In this document: positions 45,044-53,387 of the stretch, piece after piece
How positions within the stretch are numbered: the first letter of the stretch is position 1
How the letters are laid out: every line of letters starts with the position of its first letter
Notes under the pieces: model-generated
Seen by the model: only the letters and a program-made list of their open reading frames with translations
Told to the model about the DNA's origin: nothing
The model's database searches: none
Made by a program: the position numbers and the translations under genes
NCBI RefSeq assembly: GCF_023499255.1
Contig: NZ_CP092183.1
Location: 5,390,501-5,454,500, forward strand
Source: Couchioplanes caeruleus
GTDB taxonomy: Bacteria; Actinomycetota; Actinomycetes; Mycobacteriales; Micromonosporaceae
Reading direction: 5' to 3'
Length of the DNA stretch: 64,000 bases

Positions 45044-46194
45044 GGCTGCGCCACCCCCGCGGTGACGGCCCAGGCGCGGGCGCGGTGGGCGGCCGGGCCG
45101 GTGTCGGGCAGGACGCCCGCCGCGTCCGCGAGCCGCAGCAGCCGGGCGAGGTGCAGCGGCGACCGTCCGCTCTGGACTCCCCCGGCCATGACGAAGTGGT
45201 CCTGGTGGCCGGCCAGCCACGCGAGGAAGACGATGCCGGTCTTGTAGAACCAGGTGGGTGCCGCGAACAGGTGACGGGCCAGGGTCACGGTCGGTTCGAG
45301 GATCCTGTCGTACGCGCTGACGTCGCCGGCGTCCAGGGCGCGCAGCGCCGCGCCGGCGGGTGGCGCGATGGCCGCCAGGACACCGAGCAGCGCGTCGGAG
45401 TGGCCCCGGTCGTCGCCGCGGATCAGCGCCGGGTAGTGGAAGTCGTCGCCGGTGTAGAGGCGTACGCCCGCGGGCAGCCGCCGCCGCAGTGCGACCTCGA
45501 ACGCCTCGTCGAGCAGCGACAGCTTGATGCCGTCGACCCGTCCGGGGTGCGCGGCGACGAGCTCGACGACGGTGTCGGCGGCGCGGGCGGGGTCGTCGGA
45601 ACCCCAGTAGCCGCCGAGCAACGGGTCGAACGCCGGGCCGAGCCAGTGCAGGATCACCGGGCTCCCGGCATCGGCGAGGAGACGGCCGTAGACGTCGAGG
45701 TAGTCCTCGGCCCGGGTGGCGGCGGCCGCCAGGTGCCGGCTGCACATGAGCACGGGTCCCGCGCCCGCCTCCTGGACGTCGGCGAGCTGTTCGGCGTACG
45801 CCTTGTGGATCTCGTCGAGGGTGGCCGGGCCGGGGGCGAGCTGGTCGGTGGCCACGCCCGCCACGATGCTGCCGCCCACGGCCGCCGCTTCCCGCGCGGA
45901 ACGGCGGATCAGCTCGCGGGCCGCCGGATAGTCCAGGCCCATGCCGCGCTGCGCGGTGTCCATCGCCTCGGCCACGCCGAAGCCGTACGACCACAGGTGC
46001 CGCCGGAACGCCAGCGTGGCCTCCCAGTCGAGCACCGGTGGCGCGCCGGGCACGTTCTCGGCTCTCGGATCGGCGACCACGTGCGCCGCGGCGTACGCGA
46101 TCCGGCTCGTGAACCGGGCGCCGGGAGTCGCGTATCCGGCACCGGCGCCCGACAGGGTCAGCGGTCCGTCGGGCAGGTGCACGGTCGCGTTCAT
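45040..46194 (-). CDS. DUF993 protein (dihydrodipicolinate-synthase-like)
   Basis: A 384-residue protein from ATG 46194, overlapping the oxidoreductase stop (ATGA). The length and the order of YGFGVAEAMDTAQRGMGLDY, PVILHWLGPAFDPLLGGYWG, VDGIKLSLLDEAFE and YTGDDFHYPALI fit DUF993, a divergent relative of the DHDPS/NAL aldolase barrel. The Lys in GIKLSL is in the right place for a Schiff-base lysine. In this operon it may cleave or condense the oxidised sugar; that is inference. Confidence 0.85.
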   Translation of the reverse strand: MNATVHLPDGPLTLSGAGAGYATPGARFTSRIAYAAAHVVADPRAENVPGAPPVLDWEATLAFRRHLWSYGFGVAEAMDTAQRGMGLDYPAARELIRRSAREAAAVGGSIVAGVATDQLAPGPATLDEIHKAYAEQLADVQEAGAGPVLMCSRHLAAAATRAEDYLDVYGRLLADAGSPVILHWLGPAFDPLLGGYWGSDDPARAADTVVELVAAHPGRVDGIKLSLLDEAFEVALRRRLPAGVRLYTGDDFHYPALIRGDDRGHSDALLGVLAAIAPPAGAALRALDAGDVSAYDRILEPTVTLARHLFAAPTWFYKTGIVFLAWLAGHQDHFVMAGGVQSGRSPLHLARLLRLADAAGVLPDTGPAAHRARAWAVTAGVAQP

Positions 46195-47345
46195 CGGTGC
46201 AGCTCGGGGATCTCGACGCGGCGGCCCTCGCGGGCGGACCGCAACCCGAGCTCGGCCAGTTGCACGCCGCGCGCTCCGGCCCACAGGTCCCAGGTGTACG
46301 GCGCGTCCTCGGCGACGTGCCGCAGGAACATCTCCCACTGCGCCTTGAAGCCGTTGTCGAACTCCTCGTTGTCCGGCACCTCCTGCCACTGCGCGCGGAA
46401 CGCGTGGGTCACCGGCAGGTCGGGGTTCCAGACGGGCTTCGGGGTCGCGGCGCGGTGCTGGACCTTGCAGCCGCGCAACCCCGCCACGGCACTGCCGTCG
46501 GTGCCGTCGACCTGGAACTCGACCAGCTCGTCGCGGTTCACCCGCACGGCCCAGGAGGAGTTGATCTGGGCGATCACGCCGCCGTCGAGTTCGAAGATCC
46601 CGTACGCGGCGTCGTCGGCGGTCGCCTCGTACGGCTCACCGTTCTCGTCCCAGCGGCGGGGAATGTGCGTGGCGACGTGGGCGGTGACGGCGCGGACGGG
46701 GGCGAACAGCTGCTCCAGCACGTAGTGCCAGTGCGGGAACATGTCGACGACGATGCCGCCGCCGTCGGCCGCCCGGTAGTTCCAGCTGGGGCGCTGGGCG
46801 GCCTGCCAGTCGCCCTCGAAGACCCAGTAGCCGAACTCCCCGCGTACGGAAAGGATGCGGCCGAAGAAGCCGCCGTCGACGAGCCGGCGCAGCTTGCGCA
46901 ACCCGGGCAGGAAGAGCTTGTCCTGCACGACGCCGTGGCGCACGCCGGCGGCGTCGGCGGCGCGGGCCAGGTCGACCGCGCCCTGCAGCGTGGTGGCCAG
47001 GGGCTTCTCGGTGTAGATGTGCTTGCCCGCCTCGATCGCCTGGTGGATCGCCTTCTCGCGCTCGCTGGTGACCTGCGCGTCGAAGTAGATCCGCACGTCG
47101 GGGCGGGCCAGCGCGGCGCCGAGGTCGGTGGTCCAGTCGGTGAGGCCGTGGCGCGCGGCGACGTCGCGCAGCTTGGCCTCGGTGCGCCCGACGAGGACCG
47201 GCTCGGGCCAGAGCACCGAACCGTCGCGCAGCGGCAGTCCCCCGCTGTCCCGGATCGCCAGCAGGGAGCGGACCAGATGCTGCCGGTAGCCCATCCGGCC
47301 GGTGACGCCGTTCAGGACTATCCCGATGGGAATGCGAGCGGTCAT
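46191..47345 (-). CDS. Gfo/Idh/MocA-family oxidoreductase
   Basis: A 384-residue NAD(P)-dependent sugar or inositol dehydrogenase. N-terminal Rossmann region IPIGIVLNGVTGRMGYRQHLV, the family motif HIYTEKPLATTL with the catalytic Lys, and a C-terminal alpha/beta domain with GGIVVDMFPHWHYVL. It is the first gene of the three-gene operon and is transcribed away from the LacI regulator. Two palindromic operators lie in the shared promoter. The substrate is unknown. Confidence 0.9.
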   Translation of the reverse strand: MTARIPIGIVLNGVTGRMGYRQHLVRSLLAIRDSGGLPLRDGSVLWPEPVLVGRTEAKLRDVAARHGLTDWTTDLGAALARPDVRIYFDAQVTSEREKAIHQAIEAGKHIYTEKPLATTLQGAVDLARAADAAGVRHGVVQDKLFLPGLRKLRRLVDGGFFGRILSVRGEFGYWVFEGDWQAAQRPSWNYRAADGGGIVVDMFPHWHYVLEQLFAPVRAVTAHVATHIPRRWDENGEPYEATADDAAYGIFELDGGVIAQINSSWAVRVNRDELVEFQVDGTDGSAVAGLRGCKVQHRAATPKPVWNPDLPVTHAFRAQWQEVPDNEEFDNGFKAQWEMFLRHVAEDAPYTWDLWAGARGVQLAELGLRSAREGRRVEIPELHR

Positions 47346-47361
47346 GGCCGCACCCTCCGCT

Positions 47362-47377
47362 AGGTAAGCGCTTTCCT
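47362..47377. promoter_or_regulatory. LacI-type operator 1
   Basis: AGGTAAGCGCTTTCCT is an imperfect palindrome around the AAGCGCTT core typical of LacI-family sites. It lies 17 bases upstream of the Gfo/Idh/MocA start, in the gap shared with the divergent lacI-type gene, where it would block the catabolic operon. Confidence 0.75.
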
Positions 47378-47405
47378 CGGAGGCTACCGGCGGGTGCGGC
47401 GCTCA

Positions 47406-47419
47406 GGCAAGCGCTTGCC
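47406..47419. promoter_or_regulatory. LacI-type operator 2
   Basis: GGCAAGCGCTTGCC is a perfect 14-base palindrome with the same AAGCGCTT core as the site 44 bases away (centre to centre about four helical turns). It lies 27 bases before the regulator start, so it can support autoregulation and looping with operator 1. Confidence 0.8.
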
Positions 47420-47446
47420 CGGCTCCGGTCGGCTAGGGTGATCGGC

Positions 47447-48484
47447 GTGGCGACTCTGGCGGATGTCGCGCGGCGTGCGGGGGTGTCCACCGCCACCGCG
47501 TCACGCATCATCAACAACAGCCCGAAGCCGGTCGGCGAGGCGCTGCGCCGGCGCGTGCTCGCAGCCGTGGCCGAGCTCGAGTTCGTGCCCAACGCCAACG
47601 CCCAGCAGCTCGCCCGGGCGCACCGCACCGCGGTCGGGGTGATCGTGCACGACGTCTCGGACCCGTATTTCGCCGAGATCACCCGCGGCCTGCAGCGGGT
47701 CGCCACCGACCACGGCCGGCTCGTCATCATCTGCAACAGCTACCGCGACCCCGAGCGCGAGCTGGCGTACGTGGACCTGCTGCACGCCCACCGCACCGCG
47801 GCGATCGTGCTCGCCGGCTCCGGCTACCACGACGCTCCGATCACCGCGCGCCTCGACCGCAAGCTGCGCCTCTACGAGGGCACCGGCGGCCGCGTGGCGG
47901 TGATCGGCCGGCACGAGCACGCGGGCGACGCGGTCGTCCCGGAGAACGAGCACGGCGGCTACCTCGCCGCGGACGCCCTCTACCGGCTCGGGCACACCAC
48001 GATCGGCGTGATCGCCGGCCCGAAGCACCTCACCACGACCACCGACCGGCTCGCCGGCCTGCGCCGCGCGGCCCGCGAGCACGGCCACCGCCTCACGGCC
48101 CGGCACATCGAGTACGCCGGCTTCGACCGCAACGGCGGCATGGCGGCCGCGGGCCGGCTGCTGGACCGCAACCCGTCGCTGACCGCCATCGCCGCGCTCA
48201 ACGACTCCATGGCCGTCGGCGCTCTCGCCTGCCTGCGCGAACGCGGCGTCGAGGTGCCCGGCCGGGTCAGCCTCATCGGCTTCGACGACATGCCGATCTC
48301 GGTGGACGTGACGCCGCCGCTGAGCACCGTACGGTTGCCCCTGGAGGAGATCGGGGTCCGGGCCATGTCGCTCGCTCTCCGCGAGCCGGACGACGAGCCG
48401 CGGGTCGAGCACGCGGCCGCGGAGCTGGTGCTGCGCGACAGCACCGCACCCCCGCCGGGGCCCGCCAAGGGCCGCCGCGCGTGA
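47447..48484 (+). CDS. LacI-family transcriptional regulator
   Basis: About 345 residues from GTG 47447 (VATLADVARRAGVSTATASRI), an N-terminal LacI helix-turn-helix with hinge helix NANAQQLARA. The periplasmic-binding-protein-like ligand domain follows (VGVIVHDVSDPYFAEITRGLQ, GFDDMPISVDVTPPLSTVRL). A GTG three codons upstream is an alternative start. It is divergent from the sugar operon with two AAGCGCTT palindromes between them, so it should repress that operon until its sugar ligand appears. Confidence 0.92.
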   Translation: MATLADVARRAGVSTATASRIINNSPKPVGEALRRRVLAAVAELEFVPNANAQQLARAHRTAVGVIVHDVSDPYFAEITRGLQRVATDHGRLVIICNSYRDPERELAYVDLLHAHRTAAIVLAGSGYHDAPITARLDRKLRLYEGTGGRVAVIGRHEHAGDAVVPENEHGGYLAADALYRLGHTTIGVIAGPKHLTTTTDRLAGLRRAAREHGHRLTARHIEYAGFDRNGGMAAAGRLLDRNPSLTAIAALNDSMAVGALACLRERGVEVPGRVSLIGFDDMPISVDVTPPLSTVRLPLEEIGVRAMSLALREPDDEPRVEHAAAELVLRDSTAPPPGPAKGRRA

Positions 48485-48503
48485 CACCGGCCCGGGAGAG
48501 ACC

Positions 48504-49385
48504 ATGCGTGTGACAACGGATCGGCCGACCGAACTGCGGTTCGACGACGGCGACCCGGTCCGGGCCGCCTCGGCCGTGGCAAGGTTCGGCGACGGCTGGC
48601 TGGTCGCCCAGGACGACGCCACGCACGCCGCCTGGCTGCGACCCGGCGGCGTCGAGCGGGTCCGGGTCCTCCCACCGGTCGACGGGCACGAGACGTTCAG
48701 CTCGGCCGAGGGTACGAAGCACCTCAAGCCCGACTTCGAGGCGGCCTGCCCGATCGGCGACGGCGTCCTGCTGCTCGGCTCCGGGTCGTCACCGGCCCGG
48801 ATGCGCGCCTGCCTGGTCACGCCCGGCGGTGGCCGCACCGTCGCCGACCTCACCCCCCTCCACCACGCCGTCGGCGACGCCCTGGGGCTCGCGGACGGCC
48901 ACCTCAACCTCGAGGGTGCCTGTGTCGTCGGCGACCGGCTGCGGTGGTTCCAGCGGGGCAACTCGGCGGCGGGCGTACCGTCGGCCTCCGTCGACGTGGA
49001 CCTCGAGGCGCTGCTCGCCGCCGTGGCCGGGGCCGGCAGTGACCGGGTCGGCATCGGCGGCGTCCGCCGGTACGACCTCGGCACGGTCGCCGGGGTCGCG
49101 CTGGCCGTCACCGACGCGGTGGCGCTGCCCGACGGGCGGGTGATCGTGAGCGCGGCCGCCGAGGACACGCCCAACGCCGTCGACGACGGGCCCGTGGTCG
49201 GCGCCGCGGTGGCCGTGCTCGCCGACGGTCACGAGCCCGAGGTCGGCCTGCTGCCGCACCCGGACAAGATCAAAGGGCTGGCGCTGCGCTCGTCCGGCGC
49301 CGCCGGCGCGGAGCTGCTGGCGGTGGTCGACGCCGACGACCCGGCCGTGCCGTCGGCCGCCCTGTCGCTGCGCCTGAGCTGGTGA
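48504..49385 (+). CDS. hypothetical beta-propeller-like protein
   Basis: A 293-residue protein from ATG 48504, with GGGAGAG upstream, 19 bases after lacI. Repeating beta-strand units (VARFGDGWLVAQDDATHAAWL, HLNLEGACVVGDRLRWFQRG, AVTDAVALPDGRVIVSAAAEDT) suggest a propeller like the esterase-like phytase group. No signal peptide. I do not assign a function. Same direction and closeness suggest co-transcription with lacI. Confidence 0.7.
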   Translation: MRVTTDRPTELRFDDGDPVRAASAVARFGDGWLVAQDDATHAAWLRPGGVERVRVLPPVDGHETFSSAEGTKHLKPDFEAACPIGDGVLLLGSGSSPARMRACLVTPGGGRTVADLTPLHHAVGDALGLADGHLNLEGACVVGDRLRWFQRGNSAAGVPSASVDVDLEALLAAVAGAGSDRVGIGGVRRYDLGTVAGVALAVTDAVALPDGRVIVSAAAEDTPNAVDDGPVVGAAVAVLADGHEPEVGLLPHPDKIKGLALRSSGAAGAELLAVVDADDPAVPSAALSLRLSW

Positions 49386-49441
49386 GCCGCCGCGACCCGG
49401 CGGTGTGATTAGGACGGCGGCGCGCGGGGGATCACCAGCCG

Positions 49442-50332
49442 ATGAGCGACGTCACCGCACTCACCCCGGACCGGCTGGAACTCGGCGAAGGCTCCCGCTG
49501 GACCGGCGACCGGCTCGTCCTGGTCGACATCCCGGCGGGCCGCCTGCTGACCGCACCGGCGCCCGACACCCCCGGCCGGCGCGCCGCCGACGCCCTCACG
49601 GAACTGGCGAAGCTGCCGGACCCGCTCGCCGCGGTCGCCGAGGTCGCCGGCCGGCCGGGTACCTGGCTGGCCGCCACGGGCACCGGCTTCGCGCTGATCA
49701 CCGGCGGCGGGGCGGTCCGCGCGCTCACCGCCCCGGAGCCGGTGACGGACCGGCCCTGGCGCATGAACGACGGCGTCGCGGACCGGACCGGCCGGTTCTG
49801 GGCGGGCAGCATGGCCTGCGACCAGAGCCCCCGCTCGGGTGCCCTGTACCGCCTCGACCCCGACGGCTCGGTCCGCACCGTGCTGCGCGACCTCACCATC
49901 GCCAACGGCCCCGCGTTCAGCCCGGACGGCCGCACGATGTACCTGTCCGACACGCCGCTCGGCCACATCGACCGGTTCGACGTGGACCCGGCGACCGGCG
50001 AGCTGAGCGGCCGCCGGCCGTTCGCCCGCCTCGACCCGGACCACGGCGCCCCGGACGGCCTCACCGTGGACGCCGAGGGCCACGTCTGGGCGGCCCTGTT
50101 CGGCGGGGCGGCGGTGCACCGCTACCGCCCCGACGGCGTCCTGGACCGCCGGGTGCCGCTGCCGGCCCGCCAGCCGACCAGCGTCTGCCTGGTGGGCGGC
50201 ACGCTCGTCATCACCAGCGGCCGCGGCGGCCTGGACGGCCCCGGCCCGGACGACGGCGCGGTGCTCGTCACGGACGCCGGCCCGGGCGTCCGGGGGATTC
50301 CCGCCCTGCCGGTCCGGCTGGACGCGATCTGA
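49442..50332 (+). CDS. SMP-30/gluconolactonase-family hydrolase
   Basis: A 296-residue six-bladed propeller. Metal-site residues are recognisable: Glu in LELGEGSRW, Asn in WRMNDGVADRTGRFW, Asn in IANGPAFSPDG and Asp in GAPDGLTVDAEGHVW. Members hydrolyse aldonolactones using Ca2+ or Zn2+. Downstream of a LacI-controlled sugar dehydrogenase operon, a lactonase step would fit: dehydrogenase makes a lactone, this enzyme opens it. That link is inference. Confidence 0.88.
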   Translation: MSDVTALTPDRLELGEGSRWTGDRLVLVDIPAGRLLTAPAPDTPGRRAADALTELAKLPDPLAAVAEVAGRPGTWLAATGTGFALITGGGAVRALTAPEPVTDRPWRMNDGVADRTGRFWAGSMACDQSPRSGALYRLDPDGSVRTVLRDLTIANGPAFSPDGRTMYLSDTPLGHIDRFDVDPATGELSGRRPFARLDPDHGAPDGLTVDAEGHVWAALFGGAAVHRYRPDGVLDRRVPLPARQPTSVCLVGGTLVITSGRGGLDGPGPDDGAVLVTDAGPGVRGIPALPVRLDAI

Positions 50333-50585
50333 GTCGACAGCACGGCCGATCGGCCCTCCGGGCGGCCTTCGCACGCGACTCCGGCCCGGCCTCCGCCCCG
50401 GTTTGGCACGGCCTCTGGCGCGACCTGGACGGCCTTCGCGGCCATCGCGCGGCCCTGGCGCCGGCTCGGGCTTCGCGCGCGGCAGTGGTGCGGCCCCCGC
50501 GCGGGACTGGGGCCCTCGCGCGGCACTGGCGCCGCGTGGGCTTCGAGCCGCCCTCGCGGCGTCTCTCGTGGAGCGCGGGGCCGTC
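50333..50585. other. low-complexity gap
   Basis: About 250 bases of degenerate GCGCGGCCCTGGCGC-like sequence between an SMP-30 gene and a convergent small gene. Short motifs such as CGCGCGGC recur, but no clean repeat unit, gene or hairpin stands out. Confidence 0.5.
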
Positions 50586-50945
50586 CTAGCGGGCGCTCCA
50601 GCCGGCCGCCCGGCAGGCGTTCCCGAACGCGTCGCCGTCGCGCTTCCACGCCGAGCCACCGTCGGCGGCGCTGCGCCCGAGCGCCGTCGCCCGGTCCTGG
50701 ATGGCGTCGTTGTCGCTGTCCCGCGACGACTGGCTCACCTTGTCCGCCAGCGCGAGCCGCGCCGACTTCGTGCGCGCCTGCCCGTACCCGTCGGCGTAGT
50801 CGGTGCAGGCCTTGGCCGCCGCGTCGTCGAGCTGCCCCGGCCCCTGCGCCGCGGTCGACGACCGGGTGGCCGACCAGGCGATGAGCAGGGCCACGCAGAC
50901 CACACCGATGATGATTAGAGTCTGCTTGCTGAGCTTGACCTTCAT
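50586..50945 (-). CDS. small membrane-anchored hypothetical protein
   Basis: A 119-residue protein from ATG 50945. A single N-terminal helix, LIIIGVVCVALLIAWSA, is followed by an extracytoplasmic, charged helical domain with two Cys (KACTDYADGYGQARTKS and GNACRAAGW) that could pair. The pattern is common in actinobacterial secreted proteins, but I do not recognise a family. It lies 78 bases from the YccF gene in the same direction. Confidence 0.75.
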   Translation of the reverse strand: MKVKLSKQTLIIIGVVCVALLIAWSATRSSTAAQGPGQLDDAAAKACTDYADGYGQARTKSARLALADKVSQSSRDSDNDAIQDRATALGRSAADGGSAWKRDGDAFGNACRAAGWSAR

Positions 50946-51023
50946 GTCGGAATTGGACCACGCCGCGGGGCCGGGCGTACCACCGGCGGGGCCCGGCGGC
51001 GGCCGCGCGCCCGGGTGATGCGG

Positions 51024-51404
51024 TCAGCGGTCGACGTCGACGATCTCGCGTCCGAGCGGCCAGAACGCCACGGGCACCAGCTTGAAGTTCGCGATGCCGA
51101 ACGGGATGCCGATGACCGTCACGCACTGGGCGACCCCGGCGACGACGTGGGTCAGCGCGAGCCACCAGCCCGCCACGACCACCCAGACGATGTTCGCGAG
51201 GCCGGACGGCACGCCGGCGCCGGGCCTGCTGACGACCGTACGGCCGAACGGCCACAGCGAGTAGACGGCCAGGCGCAGCGAGGCGACGCCGAACGGGATC
51301 GTGACGATGAGCGCGAAGCAGATGAGCGCCGCAAGACCGTAGCCGAGGGCGAGCACGAACCCGCTGCCGAAGATGAACCACAGGATGTTGAGAATCAGCC
51401 GCAC
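51024..51404 (-). CDS. YccF-domain membrane protein
   Basis: About 126 residues from GTG 51404 (VRLILNILWFIFGSGFVLAL). Two YccF repeats of about 50 residues are seen, each with a hydrophobic span followed by IPFGVASLRLAVYSLWPFGR or IPFGIANFKLVPVAFWPLGR. It is an inner-membrane protein of unknown function, with about four helices. The start is chosen because the conserved repeat begins there and the frame upstream is not protein-like. Confidence 0.88.
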   Translation of the reverse strand: MRLILNILWFIFGSGFVLALGYGLAALICFALIVTIPFGVASLRLAVYSLWPFGRTVVSRPGAGVPSGLANIVWVVVAGWWLALTHVVAGVAQCVTVIGIPFGIANFKLVPVAFWPLGREIVDVDR

Positions 51405-51482
51405 CCGTTCAGCATGACTCCGGCATGCGAGCCATGCCCCTCCACGCGACGAGAACCTGGCTGATGATGGTCGGGTGGTTGA

Positions 51483-51501
51483 CCTTGACACGGTGTCATG
51501 G
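51483..51501. promoter_or_regulatory. MerR-type operator
   Basis: CCTTGACAC, one base, then GTGTCATGG is an inverted repeat matching at eight of nine positions. It overlaps TTGACC at 51479-51484, which could be the -35 box of the merR-type gene starting at 51519. This placement is normal for MerR-family autoregulation. Confidence 0.6.
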
Positions 51502-51518
51502 CCTGGAGTGCAGAGGTC

Positions 51519-52346
51519 ATGTTGAGTATCGGAGACCTTGCCCGGCACACCCGGGTGTCCGCTCGGATGTTGCGGCACTACGACGCCCTCGGCCTCGTGA
51601 CGCCGGAGCGCGTGGACGAATCCACGGGCTACCGGTGGTACGCCGCGTCGCAGATCGGCCGGGTGAACAGCGTCGTCGCGTTGAAGGAGCTCGGCTTCAC
51701 CCTCGAGCAGTGCCGCTCGATCCTGGACGAGCGCGTCGGCGTCGGCGACCTCGTCGCCCTGTTGCGTCTCAGGCAGGCTGAGCTGGCCCAGCGCATCGAA
51801 GCTGACACGGCGCGGCTGGCGGAGGTGGGCAGGCGGCTCCGGTCCATCGAGAGAGGACTGACCGTGACCAACGAATCGTTCCAGCTGAAGGAGCTTCCCC
51901 GGCTGCGCCTCATGCAGGCCAGTGCCGAGGTCAACGACATCAGCGAGATCGGCACCATGACGGCGGTGCTGCTGGACCGGGTTTCACGGCAACTCTCCGC
52001 CGCGACTGTCCCTCCGGCGGGGCCGCGCGTTCAGACGTACTACGGCCGGCCGGACGGCTCGAAGATCGATGTCGCGGTGGGCTGGCCCGTCGGCGTCGGC
52101 GGCTCTGTCCCGGACGGGCTGGACGTGGTGGAGCTGCCGGAGGAACGGCACGGCGCGTGTGTGGTCCACCATGGCCCGGCATCCGACATCGCTGACGCCT
52201 GGCAGGCGTTCGACGTGGCCCTCGAACAGCGGGACCTGGAGCCGTACGGCGTCAGTCGCCAGGTACATCTGCACGGCGATGCGCCGGACGACGTGGTGGT
52301 CGAGCTGCAGTGTCCGGTTCGCCCCCGCGGCTCGCTCTGCGGCTGA
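51519..52346 (+). CDS. MerR-family regulator with GyrI-like C-terminal domain
   Basis: About 275 residues from ATG 51519, after GCAGAGGTC. The N-terminal MerR winged helix is LSIGDLARHTRVSARMLRHYDALGLV, followed by the arm TGYRWYAASQI and a coiled dimer helix to about residue 110. The C-terminal half (PRLRLMQASAEV to VVVELQCPV) looks like a GyrI/BmrR-type effector-binding barrel. It probably senses a drug-like or cationic compound. The target is unknown, since no efflux gene adjoins it. Confidence 0.88.
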   Translation: MLSIGDLARHTRVSARMLRHYDALGLVTPERVDESTGYRWYAASQIGRVNSVVALKELGFTLEQCRSILDERVGVGDLVALLRLRQAELAQRIEADTARLAEVGRRLRSIERGLTVTNESFQLKELPRLRLMQASAEVNDISEIGTMTAVLLDRVSRQLSAATVPPAGPRVQTYYGRPDGSKIDVAVGWPVGVGGSVPDGLDVVELPEERHGACVVHHGPASDIADAWQAFDVALEQRDLEPYGVSRQVHLHGDAPDDVVVELQCPVRPRGSLCG

Positions 52347-52387
52347 TCCGGCTCTGCCGCACGGTCATCGGCCGCATCCAGGGCGGG

Positions 52388-52423
52388 GACGGCGAGCCCG
52401 CCCGGGAAGCCGGGCTCGCCGTC
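52388..52423. terminator. bidirectional hairpin terminator
   Basis: GACGGCGAGCCCG and CGGGCTCGCCGTC form a perfect 13-bp stem with a ten-base loop, in the 96-base gap between the convergent MerR and GlsB/YeaQ genes. Confidence 0.8.
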
Positions 52424-52442
52424 GTCCGGGGCCGTCCGCGCG

Positions 52443-52709
52443 TCAGGGCCGGCGGCCGCGGATGCCCGCCGCGAGGCTGACGCCGATGGCCGCGAGGGCG
52501 ATCTGGATGATCAGCTCGATCCAGTCGATGCCGCCGGTCTCCGCGACGCCGAGACCCGCCGCGATGAAGGTGCCGATGATCGCGGCCGCGATGCCGATCA
52601 GGATCGTGAGCCAGATCGGGATGTTCTGCCGGCCGGGAACGACGAGCCGCCCCAGCGCGCCGATGATCAGACCGATGATGATGGCGGTGATGAAGCCGGA
52701 GATTTCCAC
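52443..52709 (-). CDS. GlsB/YeaQ/YmgE-family membrane protein
   Basis: An 88-residue inner-membrane protein from GTG 52709, preceded by a strong AGGAGGGGAC, which decides the start. Three hydrophobic helices with Gly-rich packing (FITAIIIGLIIGALGRLVVPG, IPIWLTILIGIAAAIIGTFIA, LIIQIALAAIGVSLAAGI) match the transglycosylase-associated protein family. The family is stress-linked in several bacteria, but the biochemical role is unknown. Confidence 0.92.
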   Translation of the reverse strand: MEISGFITAIIIGLIIGALGRLVVPGRQNIPIWLTILIGIAAAIIGTFIAAGLGVAETGGIDWIELIIQIALAAIGVSLAAGIRGRRP

Positions 52710-52784
52710 GTCCCCTCCTTGGGTCGAGGTCCGGCTGGGTGGTGCCCGGTCATCGGCGTCCGTCAAACCTCGGCGGCGGGCCCG

Positions 52785-53387
52785 CTAGAAGGCGGCCTCC
52801 GCGGGCGCCGGCCGGACCGGGCCGGACAGCGCGTACGCCACCAGCCCCGCCACCGCGAGCACCGCCGCCGTCACCGCCGCCGCCCGGTTGCCGGGCTCCT
52901 GGGTCTGCCAGGTGATGATCTGCCCCGCCGTCCCGCCCCCGGCCGGGAACACGATCACGGCCAGCGTCCAGCCCAGCGGCGCGAACCAGGCGCGGATCGC
53001 CCCGATCGTGGCCGCGCCGAGGGCGGCCAGGCCGAGCAGCCCGGCCGCGTCGCGCAGGACGAGCGCCGCCGGGCCGAAGCGGGCGCCGGTCGGCAGCGTC
53101 GCCAGCAGCAGCACCAGGATGAGGACGAGGGCGGCCAGCACGTGCGCGGCCCGGCGGGGCCACCAGGGCAGCGCGGCGGTCCGTTCCAGGGCCTCGTCCG
53201 GACCGGCGAACGTGATGGCGACCGTCGTGACGAGGATGAGCACGGTCAGCACGACCATCGGCGCGCCCGCGTCCGGCGAGTTGGAGAAGATCGACCACAG
53301 CGACCACAGCACCACCGTCAGGCCGAGGCTGAGCACCAGCGCGAGCGGTACGTGCCGCGACCGCAGGTACAGCGTCAGCCACCTCAT
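52785..53387 (-). CDS. membrane protein, probable ABC exporter component
   Basis: A 200-residue protein with about six helices (VPLALVLSLGLTVVLWSLW, VVLTVLILVTTVAITFA and others). Its ATG overlaps the preceding permease stop (ATGA). It has no recognised family but, as last gene of an operon with an ABC ATPase and a larger permease, it most likely forms part of the same exporter. The frame upstream of the chosen start runs over the permease gene and is a shadow. Confidence 0.8.
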   Translation of the reverse strand: MRWLTLYLRSRHVPLALVLSLGLTVVLWSLWSIFSNSPDAGAPMVVLTVLILVTTVAITFAGPDEALERTAALPWWPRRAAHVLAALVLILVLLLATLPTGARFGPAALVLRDAAGLLGLAALGAATIGAIRAWFAPLGWTLAVIVFPAGGGTAGQIITWQTQEPGNRAAAVTAAVLAVAGLVAYALSGPVRPAPAEAAF

